From: Acanthornis magna
Taxonomy: Eukaryota > Chordata > Aves > Passeriformes > Acanthizidae
Direction of reading: 5' to 3'
DNA: 64,000 nucleotides
Assembly: GCA_036785705.1 (NCBI GenBank)
Contig: JAWUZG010000084.1
Location: 4,523,001 to 4,587,000 of the forward strand
Positions within the stretch are counted from its first letter, which is position 1. Each line of letters opens with the position of its first letter. Both the position numbers and the translations under genes were made by a program. Under the pieces are notes generated by a model. The model searched no databases and had not been told where the DNA came from. It saw only the letters and a list, made by a program, of their open reading frames with translations. Positions 1 to 13,400 of the stretch are shown in pieces.

Positions 1-3000
1 TCTCACTTTGGAAGGGTCCTATAAGGATCACCAAGCCCAACTCCCTGCTGCTCTCAGGGCTACACAAAACTAAACCATAAAACTAAGAGCAGTGCAGTCA
101 CTCTGAATTCTAACAAGCTTGTTATGTTTCACATTTACACTGCACGTCTGTATAGAACAACTTGAGCTTAGCCTCATGCAGAAGACAAAATGCACGTGAG
201 GTTTTAACTTTAGAGACAGTTTGCAGCTAGGGCCCAAAAGTTATGCTCTTTTTCAATTTAATAGAATTTTTTCCCACACGCACTCAAATTATGCATATTT
301 CTAAAATACATAGCAGTGGTGTCCAGCACAGCACAGATTTACTGAAAAAAACCCTGTCACACTTAGGACCCTTTAAGTACCCTTGCAACTCTTCTCATTC
401 CATGATTCAATGTGTTCCAGTACAGATTAAAAAGGATAGAATTAAGTACAATACAAAGAAATAGAAAAATTCAGTCAGCATTGAGTAGTTATCTCCCAGT
501 AGAATTTTTCAACTTGCATCCCACACAGCTGGTGCCAGCAGCTCAAGAGAGAGTTAAGCAAGAAGAAATTTTTCCAAGGACTTTGTGTACTTTGAAGTCA
601 ACATAGCTATTTTATGCTATTTTTTAAATTCCTGCTCCCTGAATGTCTGGGAGCAGCCACTTCTGTTTGATTCAGAAAATGCCTTAGAGGGGAAAAATGG
701 GGGAAAAAAAAAAAAAAAAAGAAAGAAAAGAGAGACTAATTTCATTGTAATGTAGACCAGCACTTTCATCTGATGAGATTCAAGTTTTACTACTGATTTA
801 CTGCACTCTGCACCCAATTGTCTGCATGGGAAGGTTTGATCTTGATATACAACATATCTTAAATGGTCCTTTCTTATTCATTAAAAAAACAGAAATTGTC
901 CAAGTATTTTAGATATTTTCCCTGACTCTTCAGCAAATGCTCTAATATTTGATTACTTTTCATATTTCTCTTTGCCTGATGGTGGTTTATGTGCATATAA
1001 GAGCACTAGTGGAGGTCTTCTCTCGTTTTCCAGGAATAGACTACTCAGATTTGGTCTAAGTAAAATCCAAATAACATTTTCCAAATTACATTTATCACCT
1101 AATGATTCCTGACTAGTCATGATAAATTATAGAAAGTCACAAGCAAACTTACTCCAAGAGATTGGTGTTAAATAGCAAAAATGACTGCAATTGTTGGCAC
1201 ATTTATTTCCACATGGCAAGGCAAAAGAAGAAGCTGGGTGCTATGTTAATGCACTGGCTGTTTCCCAACATCCTCTTGAACACATCTGTTGTATCTTTCC
1301 CCTGCAAAAGTACTCATACAAGTAGAATCAGCACTTCCATTACTTCTTACATAGCAACTTAATCCAGCACTTTCATTACCCAAAAATGGATTCTAGCAAA
1401 CAGCCTCAATATACTAATGCAGCCAACATCCTTACTTATTTTTCCAAACCAACAAGAAAGGTCGATCTAATATTTCCAAGAACTATATTTTCTAAGTTTC
1501 TGTAAGACTTACAGAATCAATAGGTCAATATGATATGCAACAGTTAGTAAATTTCTTCTCCTGGCACTAGAGTAGCAACAACAAATGAACTAGAAGAATT
1601 GTGAAATTAGTTGTTTTCTTTGGAAAAGCACCCCAATAGAGTCCTGACTTCCCCTGTAACCTAACAATACATTATTTGTACAAAGACATTGTTTAAAAAA
1701 CTAGATGTTTCAGAACTGACTGGTCAATTTAGAATTCAACAGACTGTAGAACATCAAGTGATGCAAACTGAGTAACAGGGGATGACTGAAATAATATAAA
1801 TATATTTCTTTCAGGCACTATTAAAACTTCATACATATCCCTTAGGGCCAGGTTAAAAATGCACATATGCTCAGGAGACCTTTAATCTATGAATAGTTTA
1901 TCAAAGTCACCAAGTTTAAACAGAGCAAAAACCTATCCACAGAAGGAGGGCTTCCCAATCTGTCTTTTCCTACACACTTATATCTATTACATAGGAAACA
2001 TGAGAAATTCTGCACCAAATTTTACGTTCTATTTCAACTGTATTCACCTTGAGCATTTTGGAAAGTGAGCTCACTTGCAGTCTCCTGGAAAAGATATGCA
2101 AAATGTCTCAAAATCTAAGTGCAGAGCAAATCCAATAAAACACCCAAAGCACCCCAGCTAAACAAAAAGAAAGTTTCACGTCGAAAATTCCACCTTGCTG
2201 ATAAGTAGCGTCACGTAAACTTGACTCATGCAAATAATTCACAGCATTATGCAGGAAATAGTTTAAGTTCCAGGGTTTTTATAAACTCTAAAGAAAACTA
2301 TGCATTAGTATTAGAACAAAATGTTTGCTTTTATTTTCCAGCTTCTTTTCCCAGTTCCCTCTGGGTGGGATAAAAATATTTCAAGCCAAGCTGCAGTTAG
2401 TTACTAATATAAGTGTGCATACCAAAGGAAAACAGATTCATTAAAATACATCTAGCTGTACAGATCCTCCACAAAGCAAAGATCTATCACGAGTCATAAG
2501 AAGTGCTGACTTCAAAATGAAAATAGAGCTGCACTACACAGACTTTATCTTCAGTTGAAATTCAAACTATCATTTCAATACTCTTCTAACATGTGAGATT
2601 TTTAAATTCTATTATTAATGCTGCTTTCTTTATGCGGTTGAATATTCACTGCAGTACCATGGACACAAACAAAGAGTTGTTAAAAAACTTAGATGCATAA
2701 AGCTAGAGTTTTATCTGGAAGTGAACATCACACCACCTACAGCCAGTAAAGACTCTATTAACCAATCTCAGCTCCATTTAGTGCACCCATTCAGCTTTGA
2801 GGATTATTCCAAATAAGTTAAAAACCTGACAGTATTAGTCAGAAAAATTAAATTACTCTTCACCAACCACTTTGATATAAGTTATTCCAGGGCTCATTAG
2901 ATCAATCCCAAACCCTTAAAATGCTTTAATACTGACTGGGAAAGAGTGAGACAATTCACAATTGATTTCTGTGGAAGCCAAATTAAATTACATGGAGTTA

Positions 3001-3489
3001 TATGTCTAGTTCAAAAAGGGCAACAACAAGTCAATGCTGTGTGCTTTCTGAAGAAAAAAATTCTCTAATCTCCACTTCCTACAACAGTCTTTTCTAGTTT
3101 CCACAGAGAAAAATCCAATTGATACAGGCATCCAGGTGCCTTTACAGCAGTTTGTAGAGATTTTTTTATCAGCCAGTATTTAGTGAAAAATTTTGGGCTT
3201 TTGATCTTCCTTTCCAGAGAGACCTAAAAAGATGAGACTCTACCTTGGGCCTTCTAAATTCTGCATGTAAGACTTCATCTATGGCAACTTCAGCTTTATT
3301 TGGATCATACACAATTTACAGGCAGACTTTTGCTTACTATTGCATTTTCATTGTAAGCTTCCATGGCATTTTTCATCAGCTGAGCCACTGGCTGCCTTCA
3401 GATTTGTTACTTTTGAAAACATCTCTCTGACATTTCCTCAGAGCTGAGCACCAAAATATAACATCCTACAAACACCGTATTACCTGCCC
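1..3489. other. Upstream intergenic DNA, no gene seen
   Basis: AT-rich non-coding DNA. All open frames are short (under about 75 codons), overlap on both strands, and show no recognisable protein family or convincing splice-bounded exon. The only distinct low-complexity element is an A-run near 704-720. I see no RNA gene and no recognisable transposon before the CR1 copy that begins near 3490. Diverged old repeats could be present and missed by eye. Confidence 0.6.
704..720. repeat. Poly-A run (17 A) followed by A/G-rich tract
   Basis: Seventeen consecutive A, followed by GAAAGAAAAG. No retrotransposon body is recognisable on its 5' side, so it is listed only as low-complexity sequence. Run length is likely to vary between individuals and is error-prone in assembly. 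Confidence 0.9.
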
Positions 3490-4432
3490 CTAATGGGGTT
3501 CCCCCGAGCTCCATCCTTGGCCCTGTGCTCTGCAACACCCTGAATTACATGGACACAGGACTTCAAGAGATACTATGTCTGGAGCTGATAAAAAATTGGG
3601 AGGAGGTGTTGACTCACTTGAAGGTGGAGGGGCCCTGCAGAGAGACCCTGATAAATCAGAGGACTGGGCAATCACCAACTGTTTGAAGTTTAACAAGGGC
3701 AAGAACTGGATTCTGCAACTGGGATGTGACAAGTACTGGATTCTACACCTGGATGTACAGACTGGGGAAGGAGAGGCTGGAAAGCAGCCCTGGGGAAAGT
3801 GACCTGGGGGTCCTGGTCGATGGCAAGTTGGATCTGAGCCACCAGTGCCAGCCTGGGGTGCATCAGGTCCAGCATCACCAGCCGGGCAAGGGAGGGGATT
3901 GTCCCGCTCTGCTCTGAGCTGGGGCAGCCTCACTTTGAGTCCTGGAGCAGTTTTAGGTGTCACAATATATAAAAAGATATAAAGGTACAAGAAAACATCC
4001 AAAGGAGGGGCTCAAGGATGGTGAAAGGTCTGGAGGAGAAGCCATGTGAGGAAAAATTTGAGGTCACTTGATCTGTTCAGCCTGGGGGAGACTGAGGGAG
4101 ACCTCACTGCAGTTACAACTTCCTCGTGAGGGGAAGAGGAGGGGCAGGCACTGATGTCTTCACTCCGGTGGCAGTGACAAGACCCAAGTAAATGGCCTGA
4201 GGCTGAGTTAGGGCAGGTTTAGGTTGGATATCAGGAAAAGTTTTCCACCCAGAGGGTGGTTGGGTACTGGAACAAGATCCCCAGGGAAATGGTCACAGCA
4301 CCAGCCTGAAAGAGCTCAAGAAGCACTTAGACAATGCTCTCAGGCACATGGTGTGACTCTTGGGATGCCTTGTGCAGGGACAGGAGTTGCACTTTGGTGA
4401 TACTTGTAGGTCGCTTCCAACCCAGATTAAAT
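3490..4432 (+). mobile_element. CR1 LINE fragment, 5'-truncated, with fossil reverse-transcriptase C-terminus
   Basis: A dead CR1 non-LTR retrotransposon in + orientation. Near 3498 one frame reads GVPPSSILGPVLCN, matching the conserved CR1 reverse-transcriptase motif (GVPQGS-LGPVLF). A second frame from about 3578 gives ADKKLGGGVDSLEGG and then NCLKFNKGKNW. A third frame near 3750 gives YRLGKERLESS and DLGVLVDGKLD. These are consecutive pieces of the C-terminal CR1 ORF2, split over three frames by small indels, so the copy is not functional. The 3' part follows the CR1 3' UTR (GGTTTAGGTTGGATATCAGG near 4207, CGCTTCCAACCCAG near 4412). The 5' half of the element is absent, as is usual for CR1. 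The fragment lies about 22 kb upstream of SYT9 exon 1. Confidence 0.93.
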
Positions 4433-4471
4433 ATCAGATTAAATAAAATATCAGATTAAATAAAAATCAGG
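4428..4471. repeat. Short tandem array at the CR1 3' end
   Basis: Directly after the CR1 3' end the sequence repeats a 16-17 bp unit, ATCAGATTAAATAAAA(T), about two and a half times. CR1 elements normally end in a few copies of an 8-bp unit (ATTCTATG type). This AT-rich array takes that place and may be a tail that mutated and expanded after insertion. Confidence 0.75.
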
Positions 4472-7400
4472 AAATGTTTCAGACAGGCATATCTTACTAC
4501 ATTTAATGCTACACAGTTTTTTATTCCTTGTTAGATCATCAGTCAGGAAGGAGAAGCAGTAGTTACTTTTTCATACAAATGATAAAAGGTCACCCCTGTG
4601 CACGATTTAGTCATCATGCCCATTCCTGTCACTTTGAAACTCACTAATGTTTAACCACAGAAAAGTACTGCAGAACATTAAATGCTAATAGAAACTCATG
4701 TCCATTTCTCCATAGATAAATTTATCTGAACATAGAGAAATCCCTTAACAAGCTTTGCATTGCACAAAAAGACATTAAGTAGTTATATCTTTTTTTTTTT
4801 TCAGTTTACAGAAAGCTTCCCTTCAGGAACAACAATGTAGCACAGAAAGCTGGGCTCCAGCCATTGTCTGTCAGGACACATGCAAGGAACCAAAAATCAG
4901 GTCCTGAGCCGGAAAGTCAGAGAAAGAGCATGCATGCAAACTATTCCATTGCCAAATCAATTGCTTGCCGCCTAATGTGGGCCGCACAACTCTCCCAAAT
5001 ACCCAAGTTCACTTTCAGAGCCACCAGCTGCTCTCCATCAAGCCATTTCTAGCTCTACAGCAACCTGCTCAAAGCAGAACCCAACAGTGCAAAGTCTGAA
5101 CTTCCAAAATTCAGTGGACACAGTCAGAAGATCTTTGATGGTGAACTGCTGTTGGTGGCATGGGGACAGGAGAAAGTCTGTTGACCAGAAAAAATTGGGA
5201 GAAGAGAGTCAGAAGGATGCTGGGAGCAGTGTGGCTCCAACTCTGTCATCACCAACAGCCTCCAAGACCCCAGGAAAAAGAGGGGCATACAACAAGAGTT
5301 GAAAGAAAACATGCATTTCACCAGCAAGGCAATTCCTCCTAATTTTTAGTAGTTCAGAAATTTAACAGAATAAAGCAGCCTTGGAGACTGCATTTTCCAC
5401 AAGAGACAATGTGAATTACATGTGGCACTAATTACAAAGCTGTTATTAGTACTGGAGAAATAATCTGCCAGTTGGACAGCCTAAGCCCACAATAAAGTGC
5501 AATGTGTGAAATAGTCAGCTCTAGAGGCACGTGGGACAGCATAAACATCGCTGCTGTTCTAGAGTGGTGCAGCACACTCCTGGCAATTAAACTGGTTATG
5601 GATAGAGAAAACATTCAGCAAGTCATTTGAAGAAAAAAAGAAAATATATCCTTTCCCACAGAGATGAACAGGTTCGGGGCAAGTTTGTTCAACAAAAGGA
5701 TTTTCAGACTGTCTTAGCATGTGATTCTTCTGAGCAGATTACTTTGATACCAGATTTTTGGTCACCTGGAATTTTCTCAGGTCTAAATCCATACCCAATA
5801 CACAGCTCTTCTCAGTCCTGAAAAATTGATTTATTCGAGTTCTCTTAATAGTCGAGTACAGAAGCAAACCTTGTGGTTTCCCCTCTGTAAGCAAAGGAGG
5901 GTATAAAGGATTTTAGGAGTTAAGAAACTCAAGCTTTTGCTGTAACCTCTGTGACACCCCATAAGAGGCATCTGGGGAGGAATCAGAGCTGCATCACAAG
6001 ATGAAAAAATGAATTTTTGGCATGGCAGGAGCAATTTTAGGCTTTAGAGTATGTGTATTGTACTGTTTGTATATATACACATCATACTGAAGAAGGTTCC
6101 TATTACACTCTCATCTTTCTAATGCCTGAAACCAAGTCATAAGGTCAATAGTTGTGATACAGATCAAATCCATTTAGGCTCCCTGCAGGTGGCCATTTTT
6201 CCCTGCATTAAACATTGCAATGTACAGGAAATAGTCTAGTAAATAAAGATGCTTAGAGACTAAATCTCCTTATACCACATCTGTCTAGTTGCTGATTATT
6301 ACCACAACTCTATTAGTAAAGAAATCACTTCTCTCATTATATGTATCATTTAAAGCAAATATACTTCTTCTGTTTTATCTGTTAAAAGTGTTCCTGACCT
6401 ACAGTTAGTGGACTCCTAGCATGTTTCACTGTTCCTTCTCCTTGAAATGCAGCATTAGTATCTCCATAATAACAACTGCTTCAGTGGCATGGATTATAAA
6501 TGAGATCTCTACCATTAGAAGTCTAAGTTTTATAGGAAGAACATATTCCATAAAGCTTTTATTTAAAGCATTTGCATAGAAGTAACCTTGCACTGAAGAG
6601 AAGACTGGACAAAAGACAGAAACTCCACAAATTGTCAGGAGCAAGAGGTGCAGGGAACACCTTGCAATGCTTTGATTTCTAATTAGAATGCAAGATGCTT
6701 GAAGCAAATAGTAGGTCTGAGATGGTCAATTAAGAGCGCTGTTATTGTTCTTCTACTGTAAGACCCCCTCAACCTTGCAAAAGACAGAAAATCATTACAA
6801 AATGGTTAATGCTTCAGTGTCTAGGTATCTATCCTTTGGAGAAGAAAAAGCTTATTTATACCAAAATACAGATACAACTAGAGTAATTTTATCTTCTGGT
6901 TTCCAAGGAGACAAGTGACCTCCATCTACTTCTCCTAACAAGTGTATCAAAGTCATATCATAGCAAGTGAAGCCATAAAAGCCATAAGAAAGTAGTTCAA
7001 TGCAGAGACAATCTGCTGCTTAAAACTCAAGTTTAACAACTTGGGTACTTTGCCAACCCAGCTTCGCTATTGGTGTCACTTCCCAAGCTTCCTTTTCAAC
7101 AGAGCATTCTCTGTAATAGATATTGCCAGTCTTTACTTCAAGGGAAAATAGAGGCAGGAAAGTCTCCAGTATGGAAGCACAGATAGTATACTACAGCCAG
7201 CAATAAGGGCAATAATATAACTTTAGCACTCATGGGGCAAATCTTCCTGAGATCCAAAATCCAGCCTTTTACAGCCCATCAGCACCTCTTTGAAGCTAAC
7301 ATTTATGTTGTATCAGCAATTCTCTATTTTGGTATTCTGGAATCTCAGGAGGATTCTGCTTTCTTCCTCAGCCAAGCTCAGGAAACCTACTGGAGCCCAC

Positions 7401-10400
7401 AGTATGTATAATCACATTTTCACTGCCTTCCTAATCTACAAAAAGCACATTTGTTTTGGCAAAGTGCACAGTTAAAGAGATTCATCGTCTTTCCCCATGT
7501 CCCCATAGAGTGTCACTCACATGTTCACAACATACTAGGGAAAAACTGAACCAGATTTGCTTGGAGAAAGTGCTTCAAGTTTCTTCAGTTAAAGTTTACC
7601 ATCCATGCCCAGGTACCTGCACACATTTTGGCTTCCTTGTGGCCTTCACCCTCATTTTCCTGCTGCCGTTCCTCCATGTATTCACTTCATGCAAAATGCT
7701 GTAAAGCTGACATGGAGATGGTGAGCTGCAGGACTCTGGGGTGCTGCTGTGAGCAAAGAGCATGCCTGGGGTAAGTTATGACTAATTTCAGCCTGTCCTA
7801 ATCTATCTCAGCTGACAGCAATAAAAGGAAGCAAAAAATAAAAATCATTAAAATATATGGAAGCCCTAGACACCAGCTCTACATTGTAATTGTGCAGTAG
7901 ATTAACACGTTCTTTGTGGCATTTCCAAGATTAGCTTTAGAGCCCTGTACTACTTGTGTGGTTGGGCTGGGAAAGCAGCCTTCAGAAATTCACAACTCTT
8001 GATGGCAAAGTCCTGCAACATAAACATCCACCTGGACACAGACTAGCCAAAAATTCTGGAAAAGTGATGAGGAAAAGTTTTGTTTCAGGAGACAGAAAAA
8101 AAAAGAAGGTGGAAGAGACAGTTATTTTAGACCCAACTAATAAAGCATTTGAGAATATAAATGTGTGAAGTTGTTTTGAATGAGATCATGAGAGACAGCG
8201 CCAATGATTCTGCAGAAAATAAGAAGTGAGAAAAGTTGAACAGGAACAAGACAGCTCTAGGTCAAACTCACAGGTGCATCAGATGGAGTGCAGTGCTAAC
8301 AAACATGGGAGAAAAACATCAGCATGTTAATGCCAGAATTGGAGGTTGCAGTGCGAAGCGCATTTGTGGAAACACACAAACAGCAACAAAAAACATGAAA
8401 AACTAGACCTAGAAAAATACAAGTCCAGGATTTCTCCAATAAGACAAATTACAAATGCAAAATTCCCAAAACAATTTCGGTACCTGTTTTGCTTAATCTT
8501 CAAAGAATACTAAGGGATCAGATATTGAGCATAACCGGTGATAAGAGGACACAGAAGGAAAAGAGTTTAAAATAAAACCAGCAAAATCCCAACACCACAC
8601 AATATTCCAATATACACAATGCTAAGGATATCTTACTGAAAAAGAGACCTAGTTGTTTGATTCCCCTTGATCCTGCAGCTGACAAGACACACCCAAGAGC
8701 AAGTAACAGAAGAAAACCCACATTGCAGGGGCCTGGATTTCATCCACTAAAAACCGAACAGCAGAATTGTCACCCAGGTGTTTTACTCTCTGCTATTTGT
8801 GACAAATTTTACAGGCAATCAGCGATAATCCAGACTTCTTTCTACTACAGAAATCTACATTTTCACATCCTTTTGTTGCCATATACATACTGCTGTATCA
8901 TATTCTACCTCTTGAGCAGCCACGCGTATCTTACACTCTTATTTGGTTTGTAATTCTCCCCTTTCCAACTGTTTGCATAAAGGACATCTTTCATTTTCTA
9001 TAGGACAATTGGAGTCAGTACTCACGGAAATCTATTTTTAGAGAAAAAGTGCTGAAGTTACCACTTTTGTGCTTTCCCATCTTTGAGGTTCTCTGAGAAA
9101 TTTGTGTAGCAGAGCATCTCCCTGCTACTGCGAGCTTTCTCATTACATGGAGAGGTAAGTAAATGAATCAGAAATCAAATGTTGAGCATTCACACTCCTG
9201 TGCTTGCTCTTCCTTCTCCTTGGGAGCACAGCCTCACCTAATTACAAGGCCCTCAGCACTCCCAGCTGTGGTACAATGTGACACAGGTGTGCAGCATCAT
9301 TTCAGAAACAAGATGAGAAACATAGGCCTCTCGCACTGATAGATAGCTCTGTGATGGTATTTTCCAGAATTCCTTCACTGATAAGCATTTGATGACACAG
9401 AAGGTTACATAAATAGACAGACAGATGAAGGCAGATAAGAAGAGATGTGACAGAGAGTGACAAACACATTTTGGGGTACACGTTTTGCAGCACAGTCAGC
9501 AGAAAGCCCAAGGCAAAGTGGAATTCTATTAAGGTAAATCACATAGTATGGGGAAAGGCTAAGCAGGGTTATCAAATCTTCTCCTTTCATCACAAATGAA
9601 AAAAAAAACACTGCTGCCTACAGTTTAAAGAAAGGTCTGACTATTATGAACCTTAGCCATGGAATTCTCACTAAAACTGCTGCTTTTACAAAAGGTCTTC
9701 TCTCTCCCACTGGCAAACAACAAAGCATTTGACTGTGTTCAAAAGTCCTCAAATAAAAAACAAAGTAACAGATTCAAAACCGCAAGTATGTCATAGAGCT
9801 ATAAATCAAAATGCTGCAGCATAATTTGGGTAAGAGTGGTTTTTTTCTCTTACTATAATCAAAGCTCTTTAGGTCTGTGCCCTTTGTGATTTACCAATAA
9901 AGTTATATTTGCAGCTGCCTGTCAATCTTAATTCAAGGGAAGTAAAGGACCTTCTTTACCTGCCATAGTGTAAATTTATCATGGAATTGGCTATTTTATC
10001 TCTAATTTATCCTCGGAGAGCACAGGATTCCTGCAGCAGAAATTCTTCCAGTGACTCACAGCTGCTGGGTGTAAGCACTTAGCTTAACATCACTGAACAT
10101 CATTGTCTTCAACTTCCAGCCTGCTGATCTCTCAAGGCAGCAGGATGCTGGCAAGGCCTCAGCACTCAGAACATCTGTAGCACTCCAGGAATCTTAGATA
10201 TTGCCAGTCTTCTTTTATTCTTCTCATCATCCCTTTTAGAAAAGAGTTTAAAGTTGACAATAACCATGTACATGCAGTTAGCCTTGATATAAAGCATTTC
10301 CTGAATTCTCTTAATAAAACAAATAGAAACCAACAGCAGGTCATTCAAGTCTGATAAGATCTCATTCAGTCTGAACACTCAAGGTCTTAAAACTGATTCT

Positions 10401-13400
10401 GAAAATTCAAGACCTGGATTTTCCATTATTGATGTTGTATTAATAAACTGTGTTTATAGATTCATTCTGATCTGGGTTTTCTCCTGCCAATCTACTCTGA
10501 GAACATCAACCCATCTTCCAACACACCAACTTCCAAACTTCCAACATAAATTCTGCTATTTACAGATGGGATATGGCATTAAATGCACGGTGAGTCCTTT
10601 GCAAAATTGATAAACTTAGTTTTTGCAGGGGAGAATATCTGTTGTAAATATACTTCATCATCAAAAGGGCTAAATATTTTTAAAATTCTACTATTCAAAT
10701 GGTTGAAGAAACACACTTGGGCAGCTGCCTAGAAACATCCCTTCTTGAGAAGTATTTTTGAATGCATCAGTGAAAATGTGCTTAGACTGAACTTAATCTA
10801 TCTGAAAAATCATGGAATGTGTGCAGTTTTTTTAAAAAAATAAGCTCATCAAGTGTCCGCTGAGGAAGGTGGTATCATGTGCGTGTGTGCTGGCCCACTT
10901 GGATGGAAGCCAGGCTTTCCAAGAGATCAGCTGCCAGGGAGAGACCATAGCAAGTTGACACATTTTTCAAGAAAGCACAGCACACAAAGTACTCCCTGTG
11001 CTTCTTCTAAAGAGAGGCTCTCCTTGGAAAAATCCAGCCCCAAAGGGAAGGGTGAGAGTGGATGGAGATCTTGAGCCTTTTTCCTTACACTCTGAAAATG
11101 AAATGTAATTGCACAGGGAAAAGCTACACACAAGAACTATCAGTACTATCAGTGAATAGGACAGCTTTCTGTCTTAGAGTAGCCATATCTAAAAGTGAAA
11201 ATGTGTGTATGTATATTGAGTTGCTTATGTAACTGCATTATTTTAACACGATTTCCAATCAAAATTTTAGTTATGATTTCTCCCGCTTAGGTATAAACTC
11301 TATTTATCTGCCAGAGTAAGCACAGCATAGAAATTAACAGTTATATAATTCTAGACTAGAGGTGTCAAGCAGGAGGTTTGAATTCCAGAAAACAGAATAA
11401 AGAACTGAATTCAGTAATCCATACACAAGTGCCTGAAAGTTGGGAAGAGGAGCAACTGGACTAAATAGTATTAAGGATCTCCATAGGAGGACCTGTAAAC
11501 TAGAATTGTTATTGGATTAGACCTCTATTATTGGCAAAAATTACTTGAGAATCAGGCTGGTATCCCTTGGCTAGGTTTATTACCTGGAATAAGGCTCAGA
11601 CTATGAACAGGGATCAGGAAAGCAAGGTCTAAAGACGATCAACCTAAGATGATGCTTCATTCTAGCGATGATAAATGAGAAAAAAGCTCTCTTTATATAG
11701 GAAATCAGAGCATGTTTAATCTGGACTCACTGCTCCAGCTGGACACCTTACAGAGGACCGTATTCCAAAATGTAACTCTAATTCCTCAGTTTCAACCTGG
11801 GTAAGAGCTACAGCTTTCTCATCTGATATATTTACAGTGTAAGCACAAGTTAATGATTTATAATTTAAATGGGAAGTGTGAGTCACATGGCCAGGGATAC
11901 ATTAAGGGATGAGGGGGAAAAAATCTTCAGAACTCGATCTTAAAAGTTTCTAGCATGGGAAGAGAAATAACAGGTCAATGGTCATGGCTGAGACTGTAGT
12001 TAGGGACTGCTCAAGGAAGGGGAACCCATGAAGCTGAAGTGAGCATTAGCTCAGACAAGCAAGAGAACAGGCAAAAGAATGATAAAAATATATAAAAATA
12101 GAAGCTATACCTGAAATATGACTTGTACCTGACCCATTTTAGCCCTGCAGGTCTTAAAAAGTCCAGCATGCATGTGACCCTCTCCCAAATCCTGCAGAAT
12201 GGGCTGTGTCTTCCTGTGCTGTCCGCAACACTCACTTCATCCCTACGAGCCCTTCAAGACTCAGCCCTACTTTCGTTTTGGCAGATGTTCCTGAAATGAG
12301 AGTTGGAGGAAGTAGGGCTAAATGAGCTGTCACTCCGATTCAGGCAAGTACTCCCCAGCCCTACAAGCACACTTGAGTGCAGCTTTCAGGAGGGCAGAGA
12401 AGCAGGAGTGAGATGAGTGCTGCAGGCTGAGAGCCTGCCGGGTGACCTGGGGACTGTGGACAGAGGTGTAAACACACTGCCACTGGCAGCAGGATGCATC
12501 AAGTCCCACTGCAAGGCTGAAAGATGGAATTTAGGTTAAGGATAGAGCTTGGAAAAGGAGAGCATATGCAGCTGAGTGATAGACCTTGACATGCTCACAC
12601 AGCTAAAATAAGAGCTTGAAGAAACAGGAAGAAATGTAATGTCACCCCTTCTAAAGCTGGTGGGTACAGCTTAGGCTGTGGCTGGTCAGGCAAAGAGAAA
12701 TTCTAGAGGTGAAACCAGCCCTGGATTGTCCAAGATGGAAAATTAACACACGTGAAAGAAACCACAGAGGAATTACTACTGCTGCTATAGCAGGTACAGA
12801 TTCTCTGGCAACAACCCAGAGGACGGGCTAGGCTGATTTAAAGTTGGAAACACAGAGATGGAAAGCTGAAATTATTGGTGATTGTTTAAAACCTCACTTG
12901 GAAAAAATAAGGACTGGAGGGAGGAGAGGGAATTAATCTATCACTCTGTTTGAGACAGATACAAGTTTATGGGAGCAAAAAGTGGTAAGGTAGCAGAAAT
13001 ATTTCTGTATTTAGAAATAAGAGCCCCCAGAAGGCTGCTATTGCTCCTTGAGAGCTAAACACAGCTAGTTCTGTTAGCATTTGTCCAACAGCATAGGCTC
13101 TGCCTGCCCAAAAGTCAAGTACAATGGGAAAGGTCTAAAGGCCAGGCAGAAACATCTGCCATAGAAGACTAAACTTTAGACTCAAGTAATGCTCTACACA
13201 AATATCACACAAAATCAGTGCTTCCTAAAAGAGCTAGTAATCATCAGAAGTCTCCAATAAAGTGCTCTTCTTTTCACCATCTGACAGAGGTCTTAATACA
13301 TCATAAGTAGTGCAGATGGTAGAAAAACATTGGCTTCAGATTTCAAGTACTACCTCTCTGGAATTTGTAAGCATCTCTTGAAAGGCAGATCTTGTGAGGT

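Noticed and set aside
3490..4002. 170-codon open frame on the minus strand
   Set aside because: It runs antisense through the CR1 fossil. The sense strand carries the recognisable reverse-transcriptase pieces.
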